A stretch of 64,000 bases of DNA from the NCBI GenBank assembly GCA_031277215.1, contig JAITMR010000019.1, positions 1-64,000 on the forward strand. The letters are read 5' to 3'. The position numbers and the translations under genes are program-made. This document shows, one piece after another, positions 1-6,648 of the stretch (positions are counted from its first letter, which is position 1; every line of letters starts with the position of its first letter). Source of the DNA: Burkholderiales bacterium (lineage in GTDB: Bacteria > Pseudomonadota > Gammaproteobacteria > Burkholderiales > Casimicrobiaceae). The notes beneath the pieces were generated by a model. The model saw nothing but the letters and a program-made list of their open reading frames with translations, did not search any database and had not been told where the DNA came from.

Positions 1-12
1 GATGAGCCTCAC
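1..12 (-). CDS. yoeB: YoeB-family mRNA-cleaving toxin, first four codons only
   Basis: Only the 5' end is in the window. Directly after yefM the reverse strand reads GTG AGG CTC ATC, giving M-R-L-I, which fits the usual start of YoeB toxins (M-[KR]-L-I). The GTG overlaps the yefM TGA stop, the coupling typical of yefM-yoeB operons. YoeB is a ribosome-dependent endoribonuclease neutralised by YefM. The assignment rests on four residues plus the antitoxin next door, so another RelE/ParE-superfamily toxin remains possible. Confidence 0.5.
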
Positions 13-260
13 TCAGAGAGTCTCCGTTCTTTGCCCTTGCCCTTGTTCAGCGCGTCCACAGCACTAAGCAAACGTTTGGCGTTCTCCGGGCTACGCAGCA
101 GGTAGGCGGTTTCCTCAAGAGCCTTGTAGTCGTCCAGCGACATCATAACCACGGACTGTTGGCCGTTGCGCGTAATGATCAACGCCTCGTGATCCTGGCA
201 AACTCGGGTCATCGTGGTCGCAAGATTGGCTCTAGCTGCGGTGTAGGTGATGGCGTCCAT
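9..260 (-). CDS. yefM: YefM/Phd-family antitoxin
   Basis: This 83-residue protein is a type II antitoxin of the Phd/YefM family. The N-terminal half (MDAITYTAARANLATTM, then LIITRNGQQSVVMMSLDDY) carries the DNA-binding and dimerisation fold, and the charged C-terminal half (about residues 50-83) would wrap the toxin. The family represses its own operon. I chose the ATG at 260 rather than an upstream in-frame codon at 311 because AGGAG lies about 8 bases before it and the family normally begins here. The stop overlaps the start of the next reverse-strand gene, presumably yoeB. The module is oriented against the neighbouring cassette gene, as is common for toxin-antitoxin cassettes in integron arrays. 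Confidence 0.9.
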   Translation of the reverse strand: MDAITYTAARANLATTMTRVCQDHEALIITRNGQQSVVMMSLDDYKALEETAYLLRSPENAKRLLSAVDALNKGKGKERRLSE

Positions 261-387
261 GATAAAAACTCCTGCTCTAGTTATTATGTACTTTTTATTG
301 TACATGTACATAGAGGCTCTGACAAACGTAGGGGGTATTCTTTGCGGGTCGTGCGTTCGGTTGAGCTTGCGTTCGGTTTCGCCAGGC

Positions 388-467
388 GTCCTGACAACTT
401 GCTCAACTTTGCTTGCTGGACATCCTGAGGCTATGCTTTGGTTTGCCGAGAAACATAAACGTTAATC
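388..467 (+). other. attC-like recombination site A (degenerate)
   Basis: An R''-like box CCTGACAAC (about 390-398) is followed by GCTCAAC, and the far end closes with ACGTTAATC near 459-467. The arrangement matches the clearer site at 1780-1868 but both boxes have drifted. It separates the yefM/yoeB cassette from the UPF0158 gene. The preceding 60 bases (329-387) match the sequence before sites C and D2. Confidence 0.45.
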
Positions 468-479
468 ATCTGAAACCGC

Positions 480-926
480 ATGAATACACGCATTAACCTT
501 CAAGATTTGCTCGACGCTTTTGAGTGGGTCAGCTCAGGCGAAGTTACAGGCGTTGATTGTGCGGCATACGTGAGCAGGGCTACGGGAAGCATCCACTGGT
601 CGGGCGAAGGGATCGACGAAGAACTCCCGGATGACATTGACGACGGGAGCCAATACGTTGCAGTACCGGGCAAACACGAGTTGGGGCTTGGCCGCTCGCT
701 TGCGCTGCGCTTCGTTACAGAAAACATTCCCGATTTATATGAGCGCGTTCGTCAGTACTTCCGCAAGAAAGGAGCGTACTCTCATTTCAAGGCGGAACTC
801 GACCGCGCTGGTCAGCTTGAAGCATGGCGTGAATACGAACAGCGGGTGATTCAGGAAACTCTGCACGAATGGAGTGAAGAGCATGGTTTTTTACTCGAAT
901 GTCGGCCAGACTCCGAAATTGCCTGA
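480..926 (+). CDS. UPF0158 family protein, function unknown
   Basis: The 148-residue product matches the UPF0158 family over its whole length: an N-terminal LQDLLDAFEWVSSG segment, a central acidic stretch (ELPDDIDDGSQYVAVPGKHEL), then LGLGRSLALRFV and VRQYFRKKGAYSHFKAEL near residues 80-115. No biochemical role is established and there is no signal peptide or membrane segment, so it should be cytoplasmic. The TGA stop lies inside the R''-like box of an attC-like site, giving the compact gene-plus-recombination-site arrangement expected of an integron cassette. Family members are often found in mobile gene pools. Confidence 0.8.
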   Translation: MNTRINLQDLLDAFEWVSSGEVTGVDCAAYVSRATGSIHWSGEGIDEELPDDIDDGSQYVAVPGKHELGLGRSLALRFVTENIPDLYERVRQYFRKKGAYSHFKAELDRAGQLEAWREYEQRVIQETLHEWSEEHGFLLECRPDSEIA

Positions 927-978
927 TATTGCGCTCAACCTGGGCGGCTTCGTCGCCGGTTCATTCAGGTGTTGGTCG
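920..978 (+). other. attC-like recombination site B
   Basis: The order of boxes is GCCTGAT, GCTCAACC (932-939), a central GC-rich hairpin around GGCGGCTTCGTCGCC, GGTT and GTGTTGG. It closely parallels the site at 2610-2670, base for base through ATTGCGCTCAACC. It begins at the stop codon of the UPF0158 gene, as an attC should. Folding of the bottom strand and an attC covariance-model search (for example IntegronFinder) would test it. Confidence 0.6.
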
Positions 979-1000
979 CCACAGTCAAGCCAGCAAGCCG

Positions 1001-1327
1001 TCACATACTCAAAAGTCGTTTGAGCAGGTGCGTTCTGAAGTCTCGTTTTTCGTGAATAAACATGTGAACCAACACCTCTCTCTCGTCAAACGCATAAACA
1101 ATTTTTGTTTGTCGAACGAGTCGTGTTTTGAAGTTGTCTTGCCCCAGTTCTCCGAGTTCTTCAATCCTCTGGCCCGCTTCAGCATTCAATCCAATGTTCC
1201 TGATTGTGTTCTGGAACTCTTGATTGACTTCTTTCCAAACACTTTCACCAAACTGAGTTCTGACATAGCTCTTGATTTCTCTGAAATCTGATTTGGCGAC
1301 ATTCAGAATGAGGACTTTTCTGTTCAT
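1001..1327 (-). CDS. RelE/ParE-superfamily toxin
   Basis: This 108-residue basic protein has the RelE/ParE toxin pattern: an N-terminal strand (KVLILNVAKSDFREIKSYV), a helical hairpin with FGESVWKEVNQEF, and C-terminal strands (FKTRLVRQTKIVYAFDEREVLVHMFIHEKRDF). The family comprises ribosome-dependent mRNA interferases and gyrase poisons, and the sequence does not tell me which. Its ATG overlaps the TGA of the upstream antitoxin gene (TCAT at 1324-1327 on the plus strand), so the pair is translationally coupled. The module is oriented against the flanking cassette genes and probably has its own promoter upstream of 1590. Confidence 0.85.
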   Translation of the reverse strand: MNRKVLILNVAKSDFREIKSYVRTQFGESVWKEVNQEFQNTIRNIGLNAEAGQRIEELGELGQDNFKTRLVRQTKIVYAFDEREVLVHMFIHEKRDFRTHLLKRLLSM

Positions 1328-1590
1328 CCTTCCTTGTCCATTTCTTCAAAGAAAGTTTCAGCTTCAGTATAGTTGCCAGCCTGATATTCCTTACGGCCAA
1401 GAGCAATCAAGCGAAGAAGCGCGAGTTGTTCTTGTTGCTTCTCATACTGATTGATTTCAACGACGACCATTTTTGCTTCACCGTTTTGCGTAATGATGAG
1501 CGATTCAGGGTTGACGGCAAAATTCCTCACAATGTCAGCAGCGTTGGACTTGAGGTAAGAGATGGGTTTGATTTGGGTGGCAAGGCTCAT
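1324..1590 (-). CDS. Phd/YefM-family antitoxin
   Basis: The 88-residue product shows the Phd fold: MSLATQIKPISYLKSNAADIV, then SLIITQNGEAKMVVVEINQYEK, followed by a helical acidic tail (TEAETFFEEMDKEG) expected to bind the toxin. I start it at the ATG at 1590, which has GGAG about 6 bases upstream, rather than at a codon 30 bases earlier. It overlaps the toxin gene by four bases. Phd-type antitoxins are DNA-binding autorepressors. This is the second type II module within 1.3 kb, in line with a stabilising cassette array. Confidence 0.85.
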   Translation of the reverse strand: MSLATQIKPISYLKSNAADIVRNFAVNPESLIITQNGEAKMVVVEINQYEKQQEQLALLRLIALGRKEYQAGNYTEAETFFEEMDKEG

Positions 1591-1669
1591 GGTTTTCTCC
1601 GTGGTATGCGATACGGCCAAATATAGCCGAAATTTGGGCGCGCATCAACGGCACCCCGTTGACCTTGCG

Positions 1670-1800
1670 CTGCACCCGGCCAGTGTTCGGCCTCGCGGCT
1701 GCATCCCACTCCGGCAAGCGAAGGCGGTATACTTTGCGGATCGTGTGTTCGATTGAGCGTGTGTCCGGTTTCGCCAAGCGTCCTAACAACATGCTCAACC
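1670..1800 (+). repeat. Conserved cassette-end repeat, copy 2 of 3
   Basis: About 130 bases here align with 2797-2926, and the last 80 or so also with 329-407. The most conserved stretches are CTCCGGCAAGCGAAGG, CTTTGCGGATCGTG and TCGGTTTCGCCAAG, leading directly into the CCTAACAACATGCTCA box of an attC-like site. The repeat seems to be part of an extended recombination-site family, or a shared segment carried on cassette ends. Confidence 0.75.
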
Positions 1801-1868
1801 ACGCTCGCTCCGCTCGCTGGACACCCCAAGGCTGCGCCTTGTGATGCCGGTTAACATCAACGTTAGGT
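1780..1868 (+). other. attC-like recombination site C (best conserved)
   Basis: R'' TCCTAAC (1781-1787), L'' GCTCAACC (1793-1800), L' GGTTAAC (1849-1855) and R' CGTTAGG (1861-1867) form an imperfect inverted repeat around an internal segment of about 48 bases that contains further palindromes. The R' box ends in GTTAGG, close to the consensus GTTRRRY. It lies between the Phd/RelE module and the methyltransferase gene. Confidence 0.7.
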
Positions 1869-1906
1869 TGCATACTCGTCAGCGTGTGGTAATGGCAGAT
1901 GGTGCT

Positions 1907-2584
1907 ATGAAGAATCTCAACACAAAAGCATGGCTCAGCCTCACAGCTCTTCCGATCGTCATGGGTCTGCTGCTATTTGTCCCCGCCTGGACCGTTCACT
2001 ACTGGCAGGCATGGGTCTATCTGTCAATCTTCACTGGCGCATCGATCCTCACCACCCTCTATCTCATGAGACACGACCCGATGCTTCTTGCACGCCGCAT
2101 AAAGGCTGGGCCGACGGCGGAAAGGCAACCAGTGCAGAGGCTCATCATGCTGTGCACGTCAATCGGATTCACCGCCCTGCTTGTCGTGCCAGGGCTCGAC
2201 TTCCGCTTCGGATGGTCCGCCGTGCCACTGGGCGGCGTTGTGATCGGTGATGTGCTTGTCGTGATTGGGTTCTATTGCACATACCTGGTGTATCGAGAGA
2301 ACACCTTTGCGTCCGCAACCATCGAAGTCGCCGAAGATCAGAAGGTCATTTCTACCGGGCCGTATGCCATCGTCCGCCACCCAATGTATGCGAGCGCGTC
2401 ACTGTACCTTCTTGGCACGCCGCTGGCACTTGGCTCGTACTGGGGACTCGTCGTGCTCGGGGCGATGATACCGTCTCTGCTCTGGCGGCTCTTTGATGAA
2501 GAACGTTTCCTTGTGAAGACCCTGCCCGGATACACGGAATACCAAAAGCGGGTCAGGTATCGTTTTGTGCCATTCATTTGGTAG
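1907..2584 (+). CDS. Isoprenylcysteine carboxyl methyltransferase-family membrane protein
   Basis: The 225-residue product is a polytopic membrane protein of the ICMT/PEMT methyltransferase superfamily. Four to five hydrophobic segments can be seen (about residues 8-28, 35-55, 85-105, 115-135 and 175-195). The signature region reads VISTGPYAIVRHPMYAS, followed by LFDEERFLVKTLPGY and YQKRVRYRFVPF, the SAM-binding part of the family. The substrate in bacteria is usually unknown. I chose the ATG at 1907 (MKNLNTKAW) because upstream in-frame codons run into the attC-like site; ATG 1892 is an alternative. An attC-like site begins about 25 bases after the stop, so the gene reads as a cassette. Confidence 0.8.
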   Translation: MKNLNTKAWLSLTALPIVMGLLLFVPAWTVHYWQAWVYLSIFTGASILTTLYLMRHDPMLLARRIKAGPTAERQPVQRLIMLCTSIGFTALLVVPGLDFRFGWSAVPLGGVVIGDVLVVIGFYCTYLVYRENTFASATIEVAEDQKVISTGPYAIVRHPMYASASLYLLGTPLALGSYWGLVVLGAMIPSLLWRLFDEERFLVKTLPGYTEYQKRVRYRFVPFIW

Positions 2585-2609
2585 GACGATCATTGGCTTC
2601 GAGGAATGC

Positions 2610-2670
2610 AACCTGACATTGCGCTCAACCCAGACGACTTCGCCGCCGGTTAGCTTGGGCGTTAGAAAGC
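2610..2670 (+). other. attC-like recombination site D1
   Basis: The boxes are CCTGACA (2612-2618), GCTCAACC, a central hairpin around GACGACTTCGCCGCC, GGTTAGC (2649-2655) and GCGTTAG (2659-2665). The order R''-L''-L'-R' and a total length near 60 bases match short attC sites, and the sequence is nearly that of site B. It directly follows the methyltransferase gene. Confidence 0.7.
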
Positions 2671-2904
2671 GCGGACATCAGGGTGAAAGATGGCTGTTGC
2701 ACGAAGGGTCGGCGGAAATTCGTTGTTGCTGGTCGGACGTATCTCTGAGGGCTGGAGCTTCGCGCTCAGACACATGTCGCTTTCAGTCCCCTACCCTGCA
2801 TCCAGCCAGTATTCAGCTTCGCGGTCTCATCCCGCTCCGGCAAGCGAAGGTGCTACACTTTGCGGATCGTGCGCTCGGTTGGGCTTGCGTTCGGTTTCGC
2901 CAAG
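2671..2904 (+). other. Putative cassette with no recognisable gene
   Basis: Between two attC-like sites there is a stretch whose only open frame starts at 2690 (MAVARRVGGNSLLLVGRI) and runs on through the conserved cassette-end repeat, so the frame is unlikely to be real beyond about 2790. I recognise no family. It may be a non-coding or decayed cassette. Confidence 0.35.
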
Positions 2905-2985
2905 CCCCCTAACAACATGCTCAGTCGCGCTAAGCTCGCTTCGCGCGCCGGGCAGCCCAAAGTTACGCCTCGGGATTAAACCGAA
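2797..2985 (+). repeat. Cassette-end repeat copy 3 with degenerate attC-like site D2
   Basis: Bases 2797-2926 match 1670-1800 throughout and lead into CCCTAAC (2907-2913) and GCTCAGTC. The right half of the site is not evident; the best candidate ends near the ATTAAACCG around 2975-2983. This appears to be the last, partly decayed site of the array. Confidence 0.5.
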
Positions 2986-3046
2986 GGCTGTCAAGAAGTT
3001 CAATGTCGCCTATAGTCGGTCAGGTCATTTTTAGAAAGGTCTCCGA

Positions 3047-3316
3047 ATGCTGCGAAATGATTGCCCACTCAAAGGTCTTGCCAATATCGGCACTACGATT
3101 GCTGATCGGTTCAGCGAGGTTGGCATTTCGACTGTTGGTGATCTTCGTCGCGTTGGTGTAGTCCAGGCATATCAGATGGTTCGGTCCAACAATCCTGACA
3201 AGCACATTCCGGTTTGCTACTACCTCTATTCGCTGGAGGGCGCCTTGCGGGGTGTTCACTGGAATGCTTTGCCGGAGCAAACCAAGCTTAAGCTTAAAGT
3301 TGAGGCAGGTTTATGA
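3047..3316 (+). CDS. TfoX C-terminal domain protein
   Basis: This 89-residue protein consists only of the TfoX C-terminal domain, a helix-hairpin-helix-like fold. Characteristic stretches are LKGLANIGTTIADRFSEVGI, TVGDLRRVGVVQAYQMV and YSLEGALRGVHWNALPEQ. Full-length TfoX/Sxy regulates competence, but stand-alone C-terminal domains are common and their role is not established. The stop overlaps the start of ogt (ATGA at 3313-3316), so both are probably one transcription unit, which hints at a DNA-related role. It lies just after the cassette array and could be its last member or the first chromosomal gene. Confidence 0.8.
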   Translation: MLRNDCPLKGLANIGTTIADRFSEVGISTVGDLRRVGVVQAYQMVRSNNPDKHIPVCYYLYSLEGALRGVHWNALPEQTKLKLKVEAGL

Positions 3317-3855
3317 TGTTTTATACGACATTGTACGATTCTCCTTTGGGAGAGATCACTTTGGGCGGGGATGGCGACAACCTCGTGGGGCTCTGGATGA
3401 GCAAGCAAAAATATTTCGCGGAAACGCTGAAAGGCAGTATTGAGGAAAAATCTGACTTGCTGATTTTTACTAAAACAAAAAAATGGTTGGACACCTATTT
3501 CGCAGGCGGAAGGCCGCCTATTTCTGATGTGCCATTAGCCCCCATAGGTAGCGAATTCAGAAAAAGTGTTTGGGATATTCTCTGCGAAATTCCTTACGGT
3601 CAATGCACGACTTATGGAGAAATTGCCAAAAAAATGGCCTCCCGGATGAATAAAAAAAGCATGTCCAGTCAGGCAGTGGGCGGAGCTGTGGCTCATAATG
3701 GCATTTCCATCATCATTCCATGTCACCGGGTGGTTGGCTCCAACGGCAGTTTGACGGGATTTGCCGGGGGTATCGACAAAAAGATAAAGCTGCTTGAACT
3801 GGAAGGCGTGGACATGTCCAGCTTCTTTGTGCCAAACAAAGGAACCGCTTTGTGA
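3313..3855 (+). CDS. ogt: Methylated-DNA-protein cysteine methyltransferase
   Basis: The 180-residue product removes alkyl groups from O6-alkylguanine in DNA by irreversible transfer to its own cysteine. The active-site motif IPCHRVVGSNGSLTGFAGG (about residues 134-152) contains the acceptor Cys, and the wing/helix-turn-helix part reads FRKSVWDILCEIPYGQCTTYGEIAKKM. Length fits the Ogt/MGMT family without an Ada domain. The ATG at 3313 overlaps the stop of the TfoX-C gene; ATG 3316 is an in-frame alternative. A hairpin with a T-rich tail follows. Confidence 0.93.
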   Translation: MMFYTTLYDSPLGEITLGGDGDNLVGLWMSKQKYFAETLKGSIEEKSDLLIFTKTKKWLDTYFAGGRPPISDVPLAPIGSEFRKSVWDILCEIPYGQCTTYGEIAKKMASRMNKKSMSSQAVGGAVAHNGISIIIPCHRVVGSNGSLTGFAGGIDKKIKLLELEGVDMSSFFVPNKGTAL

Positions 3856-3867
3856 CAATCGAACAAT

Positions 3868-3907
3868 CGGGGGCAGACCACCAAACCCCCGTCGGTTTCG
3901 TTTTTTT
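3868..3907 (+). terminator. Putative rho-independent terminator after ogt
   Basis: CGGGGG (3868-3873) can pair with CCCCCG (3886-3891). A smaller alternative hairpin AAACC/GGTTT overlaps it and ends next to a run of seven T (3901-3907). Confidence 0.5.
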
Positions 3908-4094
3908 CCTGAAGTCCCCGGAATTCCGCGAAGAATCTTAAATTTGAATCCATTATTTCTCTTTTGCACGACCGCTAATGGAAAATCTGGGTTAAACAAA
4001 AGCCGCCAGTGCACGTTAAAGCCGAAGCCGTTCCAAGCAGTGTTGAGTATAATTTTAAGATACCCGAGCATCTTGGAAAGAGAAAGGAAGCATC

Positions 4095-5744
4095 ATGTTA
4101 GCCGTTATAAACCCCTTCCACATTTTGCGGACTTTTCTCATCGGAGTGCTAGCGCTGTTATCCATTTTCAGCGTGTCCGCATTTGCGGCAACGCCGCAAC
4201 CCATTCCAACTGACGGAAACATCATCGCCATCGGTGTGTACGATATGACCGGCTACACAGGCGCACAACCCGTCAATGTCACGGTAAACGGTGTGGCGCT
4301 CACCGGCATCCATAATGATCTCGCCGTTGTCATCGACACGGGCGTCACGCTGACGCTGAGAGATGCAAGCATCACCAACGCCGGAAGCGCCAGCCCCATC
4401 AGCGCGGGCGGCTTGGGCTGCGGTCTCGTGGTTGTCGGCGACAACAGCGCCATCGCTACGGGTTCTGCCTTTGCGGGCGTGAACGTACCGGACACCGCCG
4501 AACTTACCATTGAAGGCCCCGGCAAATTGACCGCCATCGGCGGCAGCAACGGGGCTTACGGCGGCGCAGGGATAGGCACACCTTCAGGCATCACAGGTGG
4601 TGCCAATGGGCCGATCACGATTCAGCACACCACGGTTGTTGCGACCGGCGGCACCAGTTCTGCGGGCATCGGCAGCGGCAATGCGTTGTCCGTAGTCTCC
4701 CATGGCCGCAATATCACGATCATCAACGCTTCGGTCACCGCGACCGGTGGCGCAGGTTATGACCGTGGGGGCACTCCGGGCGTGGGCGGCGGCGCGGGCG
4801 CGGGTATTGGCGGCGGCTTCAGTGGTGAAGGCAGCGATATCACGATCACCGGCTCTTCGGTGATCGCAACGGGCGGCGCTGGCATCGGCGATTTCGGCGG
4901 CGGCGGCGCGGGCATTGGTGGCGGAGGTTCCTTCTACCTAAGTGTTGATCTTGGCGGCGGCTTTATCATGACCGCCGAAGGGTCAGCGGGCGGAGGCCAC
5001 AATATCGTCATCGACGGCACATCGCTGGTTCAGGCGGTTGGAGGTAACGGCGCCGCCAATTCTGGCGGCGGCGCGGGCGTTGGTGGTGGCGGTAGTAACA
5101 GTACCCTCGGTAGCGGCGGCGCCACAAACATTACCCTTGCCAACAACACGCTGGCCTTGGGCAGCGCAGGGGGCGGTGGCGGTGACGGTGACGGCGCACT
5201 TTGCGGCGATGGCGGTGGTAGCGGCGTGAACGGAGCCGAGTTTGATTTGGGCGGCGGCGTGAACGCCAGCGTCGGAACCGTGCCGGTCAACCTCGCCGAC
5301 CATCCCGATCCGGCGCATGGGGACTATCCGGTACTTCCGCCAGCCACCAGCCCATCAGATCAATCCATTGCGCTTGGCGACAATACCAGTTTCTCGGTGG
5401 CGCTTCTCCCGGGTCACGCAGCGCCCCGGGAATACCAATGGCAGGTTTCCTCAAACAACGGCACTACATGGACGGATATCGTTGATGACGCCACATACTC
5501 CGGTGCCACAACCGATACGTTGACGCTGACAGGCGTTACGAGCGGGATGAATGGGCGGCTGTTCCGTTGCGTTGTGGCCGATTCGGTCTGGCGCGATGCC
5601 CCCACAAGCACGGCGAGTCTGAGCATTACCGGGATACCAGGCACGACAACCGCTCCGATTCCTGTGCTCAATCCAGCGACACTGGCGCTGCTGGCATTGG
5701 CGCTGGGAGGGCTGGCGCTCCGGCAGAGACGGCGCGGCGCGTAG
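4095..5744 (+). CDS. Secreted glycine-rich protein with IPTL-CTERM-like sorting tail
   Basis: The 549-residue product starts with a signal peptide (hydrophobic IGVLALLSIFSVSAFA, cleavage probably near residue 31). Residues of about 60-390 are glycine/alanine-rich with repeated GGAGIGGG-type stretches interspersed with short beta motifs (ITITGSSVIATGGA), which suggests a beta-helical surface or matrix protein. An Ig-like module follows at about 415-505 (REYQWQVSSNNGTTWTDI). The tail has PIPVLNP, a hydrophobic segment and RQRRRGA, the layout of IPTL/PEP-CTERM signals recognised by exosortase-like transpeptidases. No such enzyme is in the window. The function is unknown; adhesion or extracellular matrix is an inference. 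Confidence 0.75.
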   Translation: MLAVINPFHILRTFLIGVLALLSIFSVSAFAATPQPIPTDGNIIAIGVYDMTGYTGAQPVNVTVNGVALTGIHNDLAVVIDTGVTLTLRDASITNAGSASPISAGGLGCGLVVVGDNSAIATGSAFAGVNVPDTAELTIEGPGKLTAIGGSNGAYGGAGIGTPSGITGGANGPITIQHTTVVATGGTSSAGIGSGNALSVVSHGRNITIINASVTATGGAGYDRGGTPGVGGGAGAGIGGGFSGEGSDITITGSSVIATGGAGIGDFGGGGAGIGGGGSFYLSVDLGGGFIMTAEGSAGGGHNIVIDGTSLVQAVGGNGAANSGGGAGVGGGGSNSTLGSGGATNITLANNTLALGSAGGGGGDGDGALCGDGGGSGVNGAEFDLGGGVNASVGTVPVNLADHPDPAHGDYPVLPPATSPSDQSIALGDNTSFSVALLPGHAAPREYQWQVSSNNGTTWTDIVDDATYSGATTDTLTLTGVTSGMNGRLFRCVVADSVWRDAPTSTASLSITGIPGTTTAPIPVLNPATLALLALALGGLALRQRRRGA

Positions 5745-5757
5745 CATTACAAAACAA

Positions 5758-5787
5758 GGTGGGCAAAGGCCGTCAGGCCATGCCCAC
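5758..5787 (+). other. Hairpin downstream of the CTERM gene
   Basis: GGTGGGCA pairs with TGCCCACC around an inner GGCC-GTCA-GGCC stem. There is no T run, so intrinsic termination is doubtful; it could be a transcript-stabilising or rho-associated hairpin. Confidence 0.5.
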
Positions 5788-5892
5788 CGTTCGGGGATCA
5801 GGCGCCAGAAATCAGGCATTGCCTCACATCCCGGTAGTAAGAGTCATTTCTTATTCTTCATTTACCGGTTGTCCGCCGCCGGATGGTGTTTT

Positions 5893-6264
5893 TTACTCGC
5901 ACGAGTGGAGCCGCCAATCTCTGTCATGTCCATTCGCCAGAGAGCGAAGCACTAATTCAGATGGGCGGGCGCTGATGATAATAAAAGAAAGCGGCTTTCC
6001 GCTCACGTTCACATCGTGCCCAACCACGAACCCTCCCTCGAATGTGAGAACGTTGTCTTTTATAGAAACCTTATGTTGGCCCAAGAAATCGCCAAAATAA
6101 TGATCGTTCTTGATAACAAATTCCGCCGCCGGATTTTTGCAATCCGACCACCAGACGCCTTGTACATCTGCCAAAGAGTAGCGCCGTGATGATTCTGCGA
6201 CGCAACCGCCGCAATTTATAACGAGCATTGCGCCCAAAGAGACAGCTAGCGCAGCATTCTTCAT
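5893..6264 (-). CDS. Small predicted lipoprotein or secreted protein
   Basis: I do not recognise a family. The 123-residue product starts MKNAALAVSLGAMLVINCGGC, a short basic N terminus and hydrophobic core ending at two cysteines, either of which could be a lipidation site, although neither fits the lipobox perfectly. The mature part (SLADVQGVWWSDCKNPAAEFVI ... YFGDFLGQHKVSI ... LTFEGGFVVG) resembles small lipocalin-like or DUF-type beta-barrel proteins that begin with a QGVWW motif. I start it at ATG 6264, with GAGGAAAGG upstream, instead of a codon 66 bases earlier. It sits next to a broken IS3 element and is transcribed in the same direction. Confidence 0.65.
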   Translation of the reverse strand: MKNAALAVSLGAMLVINCGGCVAESSRRYSLADVQGVWWSDCKNPAAEFVIKNDHYFGDFLGQHKVSIKDNVLTFEGGFVVGHDVNVSGKPLSFIIISARPSELVLRSLANGHDRDWRLHSCE

Positions 6265-6307
6265 ATCTTGGCCTTTCCTCGTTTTTTCGCCTTCCATCCT
6301 GTTTGAA

Positions 6308-6519
6308 TCATGCGGCCTTCTCTTGCTCAAGCTGACGCTTACTCCAATTCTCCATGAATTTCATAGGGGAAGTGTATCCAAGCGCAGAGTGGCTGCGTTT
6401 GCGATTGTAGAACGGGTCAATGCAGTCGAACAAGTCGGCTTTTGCTTCTTCTATCGTGTGGTAACGAGTGCCATGCACCCTTTCATTCTTCAGGCTGTTA
6501 AAGAAGCGCTGAACAATTC
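6308..6519 (-). pseudogene. IS3-family transposase OrfB, C-terminal fragment
   Basis: The reverse strand encodes FFNSLKNERVHGTRYHTIEE, then AKADLFDCIDPFYNRKRSHS and ALGYTSPMKFMENW, ending at a TGA at 6308. This is the C-terminal end of an IS3-family OrfB integrase core. The expected catalytic Glu just before FFNSLK appears as Gln (IVQRFF), and everything upstream is missing. Its left border abuts a palindromic repeat of the ATTCCCGC type (about 6530-6562). Confidence 0.8.
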
Positions 6520-6529
6520 GCGAAGCGCC

Positions 6530-6562
6530 GTCATTCCCGCCAAAGGCATGCGGGGATGACGG
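6530..6562. repeat. Palindromic ATTCCCGC-type repeat inside the IS remnant
   Basis: GTCATTCCCGCC and GCGGGGATGACGG form an imperfect palindrome of the kind found at 14005, 14105, 14560 and 14813. It lies between the two IS3 fragments. Confidence 0.6.
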
Positions 6563-6583
6563 AATGACTTATTCAGAGGTTCC

Positions 6584-6648
6584 TTAGATGTCTACGTGCA
6601 TCTTCAACCGGACATTTTCCGCACGCAAGCGCGGCATCTTCATTTCTC
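6584..6648 (-). pseudogene. Possible IS3-family OrfA remnant
   Basis: The reverse strand reads LRAENVRLKMHVDI followed by a stop, resembling the C-terminal leucine-zipper end of IS3 OrfA proteins (usually ENARLKMENDILKKA-like). It lies on the same strand and upstream of the OrfB fragment, as expected for one element. The match is short. Confidence 0.4.

Noticed and set aside
5030-5318. Pro/Ala-rich reverse ORFs
   Set aside because: They are antisense to the Gly-rich repeats of the CTERM protein and reflect its composition.
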